Both the position numbers and the translations under genes were made by a program. The notes under the pieces are model-generated. The model searched no databases. It was not told where the DNA came from and worked only from the letters and a program-made list of their open reading frames with translations. From Candidatus Fermentibacter danicus (GTDB taxonomy: Bacteria; Fermentibacterota; Fermentibacteria; Fermentibacterales; Fermentibacteraceae): a stretch of DNA of 64,000 nt. Shown here piece after piece: positions 48,666-58,079 of this stretch. The stretch lies in assembly GCA_001618605.1 (NCBI GenBank), contig LKHC01000110.1, forward strand, positions 1-64,000. Reading direction: 5' to 3'. How positions within the stretch are numbered: position 1 is the stretch's first letter; every line of letters begins with the position of its first letter.

Positions 48666-49922
48666 TTGCATGTCTGCATGATGCTGAAGAACAGGCTCCG
48701 CGGTGACGCCAGGGTGAAGAAGGAAGCGCTCTCCCTGAAATCGGCCGGTTGGGACGTGACGATCATCTGCTGGCAGGAACCCGGAGTCGCCGACGACGAG
48801 GACTGGAACGGCATCCGTGTCCGGAGGATCCGCTACAGGTCGGCGATGGCCGCCAGGGTGACCGGAGGGCTCGACTCCGACGGCGGAACCCGGAATCTCG
48901 CCGGCAGGTTCCTCTCCGCCCTGAGGCACAGCCGTGCCAGGAGGCGCGCCGCAGACTTCTTCAGGAACGCCGTGTGCGACCTGCGCCTTCTCTCGAAGGC
49001 CCTGGAGGCGAAGCCGGACGTACTGCACGCCAACGACCTGGACACGCTGCTTCCGGCCTGGGCGGCATCCCGGCTCTGCCGTGCCCGCCTGATCTACGAC
49101 TCTCACGAACTCTGGCTCGGATCGGCCAGATACCTGAGGGAGACGGGATTCGTGGGAAGGCTCAGGGACAGGCTGGTGGAACGCCGCCTCATCCGCAGGG
49201 CCGATGCCGTGATAGCCGTCACCCCGGGCCGGATCGGGGCGATGGAGAGGATGTATCCGGGGCTGCACATAGACCTGGTCGAGAACTGCCCCTATCCTGC
49301 ACCCGACCGTCGGCGCTCCTCCTACCTCGACGACGTCCTGGGCGGGGGGGAGGGTCCGATAGTGCTCTATCAGGGCGCGATATCGTTCGAGAGGGGTCTC
49401 GAGAACCTGATTGACGCCTGCGGTCTCCTTCCCCGGGGATCCGTGCGGGTGGTCATGATCGGCCCCGACATGACCTCGGGGATACTTCCAGGCATGGCGA
49501 AGGCCCGCGACGTCAACGGAGTGCTGTCCATCCTGCCGGCGGTCCCCTCGGAGCGCCTGCCGGAAGTGACGGCGTCGGCCGACATGGGGCTCATACTCTT
49601 CCAGAACACCTGCCCCAACCACTACTACTCACTGCCCAACAAGCTCTACGAATACATGATGGCCGGGCTGCCGATAATCGCGAGCGACCTGCCGGAGATG
49701 TCCGACCTCATACTGCGGGAGAGATGCGGAGTCCTGGTTGATCCGGAGGATTCCGGGGCCATCGCCGGACGGATACTGGAACTGGCTTCGGATCCCGGCC
49801 TCCGCGAAGAGATGGGCGGGAGGGGCCGCAGGGCCGCCCTGGAACGCTACACCTGGCCCGATCAGGAAGTCTCGCTGCTCGGCGTCTACGCGCGTGTTGC
49901 GAACCGTATCGGCCCGCGGTGA
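48666..49922 (+). CDS. GT4-family glycosyltransferase
   Basis: A 418-residue protein of the GT-B fold. The TTG at 48666 has AAGGAGG eight bases upstream and yields the N terminus LHVCMMLKNRLRGDARVKKEA, typical of GT4 enzymes. The C-terminal half shows the donor-binding pattern LPNKLYEYMMAGLPIIASDL. It probably transfers a sugar from a nucleotide donor during surface polysaccharide or glycolipid synthesis; donor and acceptor are unknown. It stands alone behind its own promoter. Confidence 0.85.
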   Translation: MHVCMMLKNRLRGDARVKKEALSLKSAGWDVTIICWQEPGVADDEDWNGIRVRRIRYRSAMAARVTGGLDSDGGTRNLAGRFLSALRHSRARRRAADFFRNAVCDLRLLSKALEAKPDVLHANDLDTLLPAWAASRLCRARLIYDSHELWLGSARYLRETGFVGRLRDRLVERRLIRRADAVIAVTPGRIGAMERMYPGLHIDLVENCPYPAPDRRRSSYLDDVLGGGEGPIVLYQGAISFERGLENLIDACGLLPRGSVRVVMIGPDMTSGILPGMAKARDVNGVLSILPAVPSERLPEVTASADMGLILFQNTCPNHYYSLPNKLYEYMMAGLPIIASDLPEMSDLILRERCGVLVDPEDSGAIAGRILELASDPGLREEMGGRGRRAALERYTWPDQEVSLLGVYARVANRIGPR

Positions 49923-49938
49923 GGGTGTTCATCGCCTC

Positions 49939-49944
49939 TTGACC
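49939..49944 (+). promoter_or_regulatory. Candidate -35 box before the acidic protein gene
   Basis: TTGACC lies 52 bases before the TTG start at 49996. The stretch at the expected -10 distance (around CTATTT) matches poorly. Confidence 0.3.
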
Positions 49945-49995
49945 CGGGCCGGACGTTTTCAGCTATTTCCGGCACCTCAGAAAAGGGGGCTAGAA

Positions 49996-50220
49996 TTGGT
50001 CTGGGAAGACGACGAAGACTTCGAGGACGATACGGACCTCGACGAAGAGGACGACGGGAACGATCCGGACGATTCCGGTGACGACACAGTCATCGACGAT
50101 GACGATTTCCTCCCTCCCGGAGACGACGACTGGTCCTGGGAGGACGGGGACGTCGAAGACGAGGAAGACGAAGAAGACGAGGATGAAATCTACGAGGAGG
50201 AGGACGAGGAGGAGGACTAG
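49996..50220 (+). CDS. Small extremely acidic protein
   Basis: A 74-residue protein with 48 Asp or Glu residues (about 65 percent) and no Lys, Arg, His or Cys. The TTG start has AAGGGGG six bases upstream. The few other residues are Trp, Phe, Gly and Pro in short islands (DDDWSWEDGD, DDFLPPGDD). It should be unfolded and very negatively charged, able to bind cations, a basic protein or a nucleic-acid-binding surface as a DNA mimic. Repetitive GA-rich codons could also create chance open frames, but the start site and strict acidity argue for a gene. Confidence 0.6.
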   Translation: MVWEDDEDFEDDTDLDEEDDGNDPDDSGDDTVIDDDDFLPPGDDDWSWEDGDVEDEEDEEDEDEIYEEEDEEED

Positions 50221-50261
50221 ACTGCTTCCCCTCCGTTCCGATTGAAGTCATCCCCGCAGCT

Positions 50262-51509
50262 TCAGTCGCCGGCCTTCTCCACGTCCATGCGCATCACCAT
50301 CGAGGGCGAATCGTAGAAGGCCGAGATATCGTCCGCGGACTGCCCCATCCAGTCATCCCCGAACATCCTGAACAGATGGGATGAGATGCGGAGTTCGGGA
50401 AGCCTGCCCACGAACCGGGTTCCGTCGTGCAGCATCGCGAGCTGCACCGGTGTCGCAAAAGCCCCCTCGGGCGTGAAGTCGCCGCCTGATGCCAGGGCGA
50501 TATACACCGCCGGCTCCCCGCCCAGCAGTTCGGACAGCGTTCTGTCGCTCCGCTCGACTCTCAGATGATCCGCCGATGCCTGCGGGATGGTGTCGTAGCC
50601 GCCCGAGGCCGAACCTGTATGCGGCAGCGAGAACCTGGCTGCCGTCCTGCGGTCGGTGCAGACCGCCCTGAGGACTCCGCCGCCGATCAGCCCGAGCGAG
50701 TATCCTTCGTGGAATACGCCCTCCGCATCGAAGAACGAACAGTCGTCGATGGATGGAACCCTGGACTGGGACAGCGAGAAGCCTTCCGAGAACACCTTCT
50801 CCCCGACGCAGCCTGCTAGAAGGGATGTGCCCGTCCCGTACCTGTGCCCGGAGAGTTCCAGCGACAGCCTGTTGAGCGGAAGCGAGGATTCGCCGAAGAC
50901 CACGGGAAGTCTCCCGCTGCGGGGCAGATCCACGGGTTCGTGCCATGCCTCGAGGAACTCGTCGAACTCGGCTCTTATGCCGTCCGGGTCCCACCTCCGG
51001 CAGGGTCCCGCCGAGACCCACCCGTCTATGATCCCGGTGGAGCCCAGCGCTCTGTAGGTCAGCACGACCGCGACCGAGGACAGCACGGTCGAGAGGTCGA
51101 GGCCCCTGTCGTTCCGGATCGAGATCCCGGTGTCCTCGACGGTGAAGCTCTCGGAGAATACGAGGTCGGGCCACTTCGAACGCATGGCCGCCATGAACGA
51201 CCCGGCCTCGCCCGCCAGCGTATCGTGGCCTATGCCCTTCAGAGAGACCGTCTCGCGCCTGACCGCCGGACCCTGGATCTCCCAGGGGTATTCGATGCCG
51301 CATGATATCGAGTCGAGAGCCCGCTTCTCGAGTTCCGCGGGGTCGAAGGAACCTATCGCGCCGGCGGTTCCGATGTTCCTGCCGTCATAGAGTCTGAGGC
51401 CGGTCTGCAGAACGTCCGATCTGCGGATCGACTTCACCTCGGACCCGGCGATCCTCGCGGTTGTCTTCCGGGTGCCGATGACGACGCGCTCACGGGTCAT
51501 ACCGGGCAT
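50262..51509 (-). CDS. tldE: TldE/PmbA-like metalloprotease partner subunit
   Basis: Subunit of the TldD/TldE heterodimer, which cleaves small unfolded peptides or matures modified peptides. The 415-residue sequence has the family architecture and the C-terminal block GGDFTPEGAFATPVQLAM, and lacks the HExxxH zinc motif, as expected for TldE. The ATG at 51509 shares one base with the tldD stop (TGATG). It is divergent from E. coli PmbA, so the symbol rests on pairing with tldD. Confidence 0.8.
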   Translation of the reverse strand: MPGMTRERVVIGTRKTTARIAGSEVKSIRRSDVLQTGLRLYDGRNIGTAGAIGSFDPAELEKRALDSISCGIEYPWEIQGPAVRRETVSLKGIGHDTLAGEAGSFMAAMRSKWPDLVFSESFTVEDTGISIRNDRGLDLSTVLSSVAVVLTYRALGSTGIIDGWVSAGPCRRWDPDGIRAEFDEFLEAWHEPVDLPRSGRLPVVFGESSLPLNRLSLELSGHRYGTGTSLLAGCVGEKVFSEGFSLSQSRVPSIDDCSFFDAEGVFHEGYSLGLIGGGVLRAVCTDRRTAARFSLPHTGSASGGYDTIPQASADHLRVERSDRTLSELLGGEPAVYIALASGGDFTPEGAFATPVQLAMLHDGTRFVGRLPELRISSHLFRMFGDDWMGQSADDISAFYDSPSMVMRMDVEKAGD

Positions 51510-52846
51510 CACCTCACCTCCATTGCGCCGACCCGCACGAAGGGTCCGCCGAAACCTACGGGGAGCGGGTACTGTTCCATCTTGCCGCATCCGCCGCCCC
51601 CTGCGCCCCTGAGGTCGAGCTCGCCGGAGAGACCGTCTATCAGTCCGAGGGTCTCCATCACGTCGCCCGTGATCACCGACACCCCGACCGGTTCCGCGAG
51701 CCTTCCCCCTCTGATCCGGTAGCTCATGGAGGGGGCGAGCGTGAACGTGGAGAGGCCCGAGCCGTGGTTGACCGTCTTCACGAAGAGGCCGTCGTCGATG
51801 CCCGAGACCAGGCCGTCGAACGTCTCCCTCCCCGGCAGTATGAAGGTGGTCGTCATGCGTGGAATCGGTTCGTACTCGAAGGAGATGCTCCTCGCGTTCC
51901 CGGTTGGTTCCTCGCCCAGCGCGGCTGCGGTGGAGGCGCTGTGCAGCCTGCCTGCCAGCAGTCCGTCCCTGACCAGCCATGTCCTGCGAGACGGAGTCCC
52001 CTCGTCGTCATAGGCGTTGTACCCGGGGCCGGACACCGTCCCGTCGTCGACTATGTTCAACTCTTCCGAGCCGACCCTGCGGCCCATGGCCCACTCGGCC
52101 AGCATGGACTCGTCGCCGAGCATGAAGTCCGCCTCGCTCTTGTGCCCGAAGCTTTCGTGCGCGAAAATCCCTGCCGCCATCGGGGAGAGGACGACCGGCA
52201 TCCGCCCCCCGTCCACGGGCCTCGAGTCACGGACGAAGGAAGCCGCCTCGTCGAGCCTCTCTTCCAGGACAGGGACGAGGTCCGGCAGGTCTGCGAACGT
52301 GCCGGCGCCCACATGGCATTTCTCGCGAAGCCGGGATTCCCCGTGCGCCACCTCGAACGCGGCCACCAGAAGAACGGTCTGGCGGTCGAACTCCAGATCG
52401 GCTCCCAGACTGGATAGAAACGTCTTCCTCTTGTTGTTGTCGATGTAGTAGCAACGACTGTCGGCGAGGCCGGCCCTCCGCTCGAGGGGTTCCGCCGAGG
52501 ACCGGAGCTTCGCGAGCTTGTCGGAAGTCTCGACTCCGGCGACATGACCGGCATCGAACAGGATGCTCCTTCCGGTGGCGCAGCCGAGGCGGCGGACCAC
52601 CGGATCGTCGAGGATGTCTTCCGCAGGCGAGGCCATGGCGGCCAGGGAATCGAGCTCGGACTGAATCGAGTCGACGGAGGAGGTCGAGGCGTAGTACCAG
52701 CGCACGCCGTCCCAGACCCTGATGAATGCGGCCCTGTAGTGCCTGGAGACGAACTGCTCGAGCTTCCCCAGCACGAGGCCCGCCGAGGTGGACCAGACCT
52801 CCTCGATGCGGACGTCCGAATAGAGCCCCCGGGGGAAATTCAGCAT
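51509..52846 (-). CDS. tldD: TldD-like zinc metalloprotease
   Basis: Catalytic subunit of the TldD/TldE peptidase. The 445 residues contain the zinc-binding HESFGH (HExxxH) after MAAGIFA, and the C-terminal glycine-rich GAGGGGCGKMEQYPLPVG region. The ATG at 52846 has AAGGAGG eight bases upstream; an open frame further upstream has no support. The 284-base gap upstream separates it from a divergent gene and presumably holds both promoters; only weak -10 like boxes were found there. Confidence 0.88.
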   Translation of the reverse strand: MLNFPRGLYSDVRIEEVWSTSAGLVLGKLEQFVSRHYRAAFIRVWDGVRWYYASTSSVDSIQSELDSLAAMASPAEDILDDPVVRRLGCATGRSILFDAGHVAGVETSDKLAKLRSSAEPLERRAGLADSRCYYIDNNKRKTFLSSLGADLEFDRQTVLLVAAFEVAHGESRLREKCHVGAGTFADLPDLVPVLEERLDEAASFVRDSRPVDGGRMPVVLSPMAAGIFAHESFGHKSEADFMLGDESMLAEWAMGRRVGSEELNIVDDGTVSGPGYNAYDDEGTPSRRTWLVRDGLLAGRLHSASTAAALGEEPTGNARSISFEYEPIPRMTTTFILPGRETFDGLVSGIDDGLFVKTVNHGSGLSTFTLAPSMSYRIRGGRLAEPVGVSVITGDVMETLGLIDGLSGELDLRGAGGGGCGKMEQYPLPVGFGGPFVRVGAMEVR

Positions 52847-53130
52847 GCGGCAACCCTCCTTGCGAGGCCTGACTTGGCGCGGCCGGGCGCCGCGATGCCA
52901 TATACTACGAAGCGGCCGGCTCCGCAGCACGCGCCGGGAGCCTGCACCACGACGGGGGATTCATACCCGGGCCTTTCGACGGCTGGACCCCTCCTCCGAC
53001 GGCAGGAACGGATGGTTCGGATGCCGGGCCCCTGCCGAACAGGCCCTGCCCGCTCCCCCGAATGCCCTCCCGGCCGTATGATCGGTGATCCTGTCGAGAC
53101 CCATCAGTTCCCGGACACGGAGGATTCACG

Positions 53131-54765
53131 ATGACGGAAACAAGATACTCGATCAGTCCCGATGGCGAGAAGTTCGCTCTTCCCGCCCGCGAGGACCATG
53201 CCGCCGAGCTGGAGAGGCTATCCAGGCTCGTCGAGGAGCACCGTGCCAGGGGCAGGGAGATCGTCTCCGTGGTGGGGCTCGGATTCGTAGGAGCCGTGAT
53301 GGCCGCAGTCGTGGCGGACTCGACCCGGCCGGACGGAACGCCTGGCAAGTTCGTCATAGGGATGCAGAGGCCCAGCACCCGCAGCTACTGGAAGATCCCG
53401 CTGATGAACAGGGGCGTCTCTCCGGTGACAGCGGAGGATCCGGAAGTCGCTCCGATGATCGCACGATGCGTCAACGAGAAGAAGACCCTCGTGGCTACGT
53501 TCGCGGAGGAGGCTCTCAGTCTGGCCGACGTCGTCGTGGTGGACGTCCAGTGCGACTATCTGAAGGAGAGGCTCGGCAACTGCCGCGAGGGCGCAGCCGA
53601 CATGGCCGCCCTGGAGGAGTCCCTCGGCGTCATAGCGCAGCACATCCGGCCCTGCGCCCTCGTACTTATCGAAACGACCGTCCCGCCCGGCACCACCGAG
53701 CAGGTGGCCTATCCCATCATGAAGAAGACCTTCGAGAAGAGGGGGATCACTGCCGATCCGCTCCTCGCCCACAGCTACGAGAGGGTCATGCCCGGGCGGA
53801 ACTACGTGGCCTCGATCCGCGACTTCTGGAGGGTCTGCAGCGGCATCGGACCCGAGGCGAGGGAGAGGGTCGTCGCCTTCCTGTCGGACGTTCTGAACGT
53901 GAAGGACTATCCTCTCACTGTCCTGGACCGCCCGATCGAGTCCGAAACCGCCAAGATAATCGAGAACAGCTACCGGGCGACGATACTGGCGTTCATGGAC
54001 GAGTGGTCGGTGTTCTCCGAGCGCAACGGCGTGGATCTCAAAAAGGTAATCGACGCCATCCGGGTCCGTCCCACGCACTCGAACATGATCTTCCCCGGCC
54101 CCGGCATCGGCGGGTACTGCCTCCCCAAGGACGGAGGACTCGGAGTCTGGGCCTACAGGCACATCCTCGGGTTCGACGACGACATCTTCCGCATCACGCC
54201 GGCCGCGGTGGACATCAACGACACCCGGGCCCTCCGCGTCCCGCAGATGGTCCGTGACGCGCTGCGGAACATGAACAGGCCCATCGCCTCGGCCGACATC
54301 CTCGTCCTCGGAGCGTCGTACCGCGAGGACGTGGGGGATACCAGGTACAGCGGCTCCGAGCTGATCGTGAGAAAACTCACGGAGATGGGCGCCGACGTGA
54401 AGGTTCACGATCCATATCTCGAACACTGGTGGGAGTTCGAGGCCCAGGACACCTATCCGAAACCCGGCTTTTCCTGGTCGCGCTTCTTCCACAGGCAGGC
54501 TCCGCTGGTCAACCTCAGGATACAGAAGGATCTCCGGGCGGCGATGTCCGGCGCGGATGCGATAGTCCTTGCCGTGCGGCACGGGGAATACCTGAAGCTC
54601 GACCCCGACATGGTGTTCGAGGCTGTAGGCGCACCTTTCGCCGTCATAGACTGCTTCTGCATCCTGGACGACGAGAAGATCAGGAGATACCTGGAGCTGG
54701 GCTGCGAAGTGAAGGGGCTGGGCCGCGGCCATGTGAAGCGCATCAAGGAGAGCCTGAAGAGCTGA
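53131..54765 (+). CDS. Nucleotide-sugar dehydrogenase (UDP-glucose/GDP-mannose dehydrogenase family)
   Basis: Oxidises a nucleotide sugar to the uronic acid in two NAD-dependent steps, usually for surface polysaccharide synthesis. The 544 residues include the NAD loop VVGLGFVG (47-54), the conserved ETAKIIENSYRA with Lys275, and GGYCLPKD with catalytic Cys330. The protein is about 100 residues longer than typical, with an N-terminal extension of about 40 residues and extra sequence after the central domain. GGAGG stands seven bases before the ATG. The exact sugar cannot be read from the sequence. Confidence 0.9.
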   Translation: MTETRYSISPDGEKFALPAREDHAAELERLSRLVEEHRARGREIVSVVGLGFVGAVMAAVVADSTRPDGTPGKFVIGMQRPSTRSYWKIPLMNRGVSPVTAEDPEVAPMIARCVNEKKTLVATFAEEALSLADVVVVDVQCDYLKERLGNCREGAADMAALEESLGVIAQHIRPCALVLIETTVPPGTTEQVAYPIMKKTFEKRGITADPLLAHSYERVMPGRNYVASIRDFWRVCSGIGPEARERVVAFLSDVLNVKDYPLTVLDRPIESETAKIIENSYRATILAFMDEWSVFSERNGVDLKKVIDAIRVRPTHSNMIFPGPGIGGYCLPKDGGLGVWAYRHILGFDDDIFRITPAAVDINDTRALRVPQMVRDALRNMNRPIASADILVLGASYREDVGDTRYSGSELIVRKLTEMGADVKVHDPYLEHWWEFEAQDTYPKPGFSWSRFFHRQAPLVNLRIQKDLRAAMSGADAIVLAVRHGEYLKLDPDMVFEAVGAPFAVIDCFCILDDEKIRRYLELGCEVKGLGRGHVKRIKESLKS

Positions 54766-54781
54766 ACGGAGGCGCGGGAGG

Positions 54782-55855
54782 ATGCTCCTCCTCATCGCTG
54801 CGATCGTCGGGACCGGCCCGCCGTCGACCCTGGCGGAAGGGGTCCACATGGCGGCGGCGCTCGATCCGGAGACGATCCTGTTCGGGAAAGGCCCCGATCT
54901 GTTCATCGTCGACGCGGGTACGGGGCTGACCGTTCCCTGGGTTCCGTCCTGGTCGCCCGCGGACGGCGGCTGGGAGGAGGACGGCGGCTTCTACTCCATA
55001 CTCGTGAGCCCGGACGGCGCCCGGGTGTTCCTGGCCGTGTCCGTCTACCTACCGGAGGTCTTCGAGGTGCCCGAGGGGGCTGATGCGATGCGGAGCGCGT
55101 TCCTCGGGATCATCGCAGGAAGCGACGGCTCCGGAGCCATGCCGGTCCTGGTGGGCATGGCGGTCGGGGGAGGGCCTTTCTACGCCTTCACCTCCGATCC
55201 GCAGCTCCTGGCCGGTTCGCCGATGTTCGACTGCGAACCCTCTCCCGTGGGCTATTCCGAACTTCTCTTTCGTCCGTTCGAGAACGGGAACGGAGCCTCC
55301 CCGAACGCCGTGGATGCAGTCACCGGAGAACCCGTCGTGCTCGACATCGCAGGCATCGGAGACTGTTTCCGGAAGTGTCCGTACTCGGACTTCTTCAGCA
55401 TCGGGAACAACTGCTACGGGGAGTATGAGTTCGGATCGTTCGACGAGCCGGGAGTGACGGGGACGTGGCGCACACCTGCGGGACACGACTCGGACTTCCG
55501 GGGGTGGGTACTCCCCGACGCCGTCCTGCTGGGCCTGGACGGGACTCCCCTCCTGCTGTCGGTGGACGGCTCGACCGTGAGCCCGGCCCTGCCGTTCCTC
55601 CCCGACGTCAGGGCCTGGCTACCCGACGGGTCATACATCCTGGCGATCGACGGGAAGCCGGGATCGCTGCACCACGCTCTCGTGGACTGGGAATCCGGAG
55701 AGGTGGAGATCATGTCGACCTTCGAGACGCCCTCCGGGCTGGACAGGGGCCGTCTATCCCCGATGCCCGGGTCTGCCGGCGTCTTCTTCGTCTCTCAGGA
55801 CGGGGAACTCATTTATCTACCCCTGGGGCAGCCTCACGGCGGCCCCGCCTCTTGA
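54782..55855 (+). CDS. Predicted secreted protein of unknown function
   Basis: A 357-residue protein with a short hydrophobic N terminus (MLLLIAAIVGTG) that looks like a signal peptide. The rest has repeated short strands and turns such as FYSILVSPDGARVFLAV and FFVSQDGELIYLPLG, which suggest a beta-propeller-like fold, and several Cys residues in the middle. It follows the dehydrogenase by 16 bases, so cotranscription is likely. Its last 47 bases overlap the convergent gene. No family was recognised. Confidence 0.6.
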   Translation: MLLLIAAIVGTGPPSTLAEGVHMAAALDPETILFGKGPDLFIVDAGTGLTVPWVPSWSPADGGWEEDGGFYSILVSPDGARVFLAVSVYLPEVFEVPEGADAMRSAFLGIIAGSDGSGAMPVLVGMAVGGGPFYAFTSDPQLLAGSPMFDCEPSPVGYSELLFRPFENGNGASPNAVDAVTGEPVVLDIAGIGDCFRKCPYSDFFSIGNNCYGEYEFGSFDEPGVTGTWRTPAGHDSDFRGWVLPDAVLLGLDGTPLLLSVDGSTVSPALPFLPDVRAWLPDGSYILAIDGKPGSLHHALVDWESGEVEIMSTFETPSGLDRGRLSPMPGSAGVFFVSQDGELIYLPLGQPHGGPAS

Positions 55856-56936
55856 GCGGATTCCGGACCGTAATGGCGTTCTCCGGGCAGAGTTCGTGGC
55901 AGCACAGGCATACGATGCACTTCCTCCGGTTCATCCTCGCTCTGCCGTCCCTGATCTCTATGGCCCCTACCGGGCAGCTCCTGGCGCAGAACCCGCACCC
56001 AGTACACTTCCCGCCCGCCGAGGGAACGGTCTTCACGAACGCTCTGGCCAGCGCGCCCGCGAATCCAGGCACGAAGTCGTAGAACCAGGTCGCGGGGATG
56101 TCGAAGTCCGGGAGGACGGCCGTCCCGTCCACCGTGATCTCCTCGAAGGGCTTTCCCAGGCCTCTCTTCAGGGCCTCGCGCGTCGTGTAGAGCTCTTCCG
56201 GCCGGAGCCCTGCGATCTTCGACATCACCATGTCCAGGAGGACTCCATCCCTGGCTACGCCCAGGATTCCGTCCATCCTCGGATGCCCGTCGGTGCCCGG
56301 CCCCCTCCCGTCCATGCTCAGGATCGCATCCATCACGACCATGTCGAACGGGACGAGCTTGTAGATGTCGGCGATGCAGGCCGAGAGGGTGCGGGGTCTG
56401 ACGGCATGGCTGTGGATCATGGCCTTCCCGATGCCCGGGATTACGCCGAAGCTGTTCTTCACGGCGTTGGTCAGGCGGCAGTACATGTGGGTCTTGAACT
56501 TGCACATGTTGATCAGCACATCGTACTCGAACACGGGTTTCGCGATCCGGTAGACCCTTCCGCCGGACTGCAGCTCCACGCTGCCCGCCCTCTCGAAGGA
56601 GACCAGTTCGACGCCGGGGTTCTCCACCAGACGATCGAACCCGCAGTTCCTCCAGTAACGCTCGATGCCGCCGACGGCCCCACCGGGGCTGTCCCCCACG
56701 GCGACGGAGCATCCCCTGTCATGCAGCAGCATGGTCATGGCGGCGACCACCTCCGGATGGGTGGTGATCGCACGCTCGGGCGCCTTGGCGGAGAGCATGT
56801 TCACCTTGAGGAGCACTCTCGCCCCGCGGACAGCCTTCTCCGGCCAGCCGCCCGTGACCTCGATCATCTCCTCGAGCGTTGCGGCCAGGATGTTTCTGTC
56901 GTATTCCAGGCCCTGCCTGAGTGCAACATCCTTCAT
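55809..56936 (-). CDS. DUF362 protein with C-terminal two [4Fe-4S] ferredoxin domain
   Basis: 375 residues. The DUF362 region (about 1-290) contains VLLKVNMLSAKAPERAITTH and LINMCKFKTHMYCRLTNAVK followed by SFGVIPG. The C terminus has two clusters of the form C-x2-C-x2-C-x3-CP (CTGCGFCARSCP and CIVCLCCHELCP), which bind two iron-sulfur centres. Such proteins are redox proteins of unresolved function common in anaerobes. The ATG overlaps the upstream glycosyltransferase stop by four bases; the 3 prime end overlaps a convergent gene by 47 bases. Confidence 0.9.
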   Translation of the reverse strand: MKDVALRQGLEYDRNILAATLEEMIEVTGGWPEKAVRGARVLLKVNMLSAKAPERAITTHPEVVAAMTMLLHDRGCSVAVGDSPGGAVGGIERYWRNCGFDRLVENPGVELVSFERAGSVELQSGGRVYRIAKPVFEYDVLINMCKFKTHMYCRLTNAVKNSFGVIPGIGKAMIHSHAVRPRTLSACIADIYKLVPFDMVVMDAILSMDGRGPGTDGHPRMDGILGVARDGVLLDMVMSKIAGLRPEELYTTREALKRGLGKPFEEITVDGTAVLPDFDIPATWFYDFVPGFAGALARAFVKTVPSAGGKCTGCGFCARSCPVGAIEIRDGRARMNRRKCIVCLCCHELCPENAITVRNPLKRRGRREAAPGVDK

Positions 56937-58078
56937 GGCGTGTCTCCGATCCCTGCCGGGACTTCAAGCCCGGCTATCTCGAGTTCCCTGGACAGGATCG
57001 CGGCGAGCCTTCCAGGCCAGGAGTACGATTCGGCGTGCCTTCTGCAGGCTTCCGGATCGGGCGGGCTGTCCAGGAAGGAAAGCACGGCCTCCGCCAGGCG
57101 TTCCGGGGATGGATCGTCCACGGCGCGTGCTATCGCGGACGGGAAGGTGTCCATCAGCCCGCTGCCGGAGAGGCCTACTACGGGGATCCCGCTGGCCAGG
57201 GCCTCGAGGAACGTCATGCCGAGGGTTTCCGCCGGAGCCGCGGACAGCAGCACGCCGGACCGCCTGTAGACCTCCGCGAGGGCTCCGGGTTCCAGAAAGC
57301 TCAGGAAGGACACCCCTGAGTCGCTGGCGGCGAGTTCCTCGACCTCCCGCCTCATGATGCCGTCTCCCACTATCACCAGCCTCGCCGGTCTCCGCCCGGC
57401 GACCGCCCGGTAGGTTTCCACCACGGTCCCGAGGCCCTTCTCCCCTGTCAGTCTGCCGACGAACAGGATCACGGGGGGGGCGGCGCCTCCGTCCCGGGGC
57501 CTGAACAGCGCGGTATCGACACCGAGGGGAGCCAGCTCCGTGTTCGTGACGCCGTGCCTGGAGAGCATGTCCCGGACGACGGGCGAGGCGACGAAGATCC
57601 TTGCGCTGTCGGAGTAGACCGATCTGAGATAGGCCCATCCGGCCCTCTCCAGGGCACGCCTGAGGGGAGTCGTCCGGGAGCCGAACACGGAAGCGGTGTA
57701 CGAAACCGGGAAATAGGCGTGGTAGTAGTCGAACACCGGTCTCCCGGAGGCCGCCGCCCATGCCGAGAGAGCCTTCCTGAAGCGGAACGGGCAGCCGCCC
57801 TCGGCGAGATCCGGCCTCCAGGCGGAGAGGATCCGCAGGACGGGCCCGATGGCGACGGGCATCCTGTACCCGGGGGAGAAGGGGATGGACGGACAGCGTA
57901 CGACGGAGCGGCGGGCGATCCCGTCTTCAATGCTGGAATCCGAGGCGCCGGGTACCACGAGGAGATGGCGGAACGAGTCGGGGAAGCCGCCCAGCCAGGC
58001 GATCTTCTGTTCGAGGTAGCGCCTGACGCCTCCCCCGGCGGCGCTCCAGAACATTGTGCAGTCGCAGAGACGGTGCAA
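56933..58078 (-). CDS. GT4-family glycosyltransferase
   Basis: A 381-residue GT-B protein. The N terminus HRLCDCTMFWSAAGGGVRRY matches GT4 enzymes of the CDxTxFxSxxGGGVRRY type, and the C-terminal half has VILFVGRLTGEKGLGTVVE and SAAPAETLGMTFLEALASG, the donor-binding signature. The start is a TTG two bases after the stop of the GGDEF gene without a clear ribosome site, so translation is probably coupled; an ATG at 58054 would cut conserved residues. Probably cell-surface glycan synthesis. Confidence 0.85.
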   Translation of the reverse strand: MHRLCDCTMFWSAAGGGVRRYLEQKIAWLGGFPDSFRHLLVVPGASDSSIEDGIARRSVVRCPSIPFSPGYRMPVAIGPVLRILSAWRPDLAEGGCPFRFRKALSAWAAASGRPVFDYYHAYFPVSYTASVFGSRTTPLRRALERAGWAYLRSVYSDSARIFVASPVVRDMLSRHGVTNTELAPLGVDTALFRPRDGGAAPPVILFVGRLTGEKGLGTVVETYRAVAGRRPARLVIVGDGIMRREVEELAASDSGVSFLSFLEPGALAEVYRRSGVLLSAAPAETLGMTFLEALASGIPVVGLSGSGLMDTFPSAIARAVDDPSPERLAEAVLSFLDSPPDPEACRRHAESYSWPGRLAAILSRELEIAGLEVPAGIGDTP

Positions 58079-58079
58079 T

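Noticed and set aside
52900-52905. TATACT as a -10 box for the nucleotide-sugar dehydrogenase gene
   Set aside because: It lies 225 bases from the start and the nearest -35 like hexamer has a 21-base spacer; another box TATGAT at 53077 also lacks a -35.
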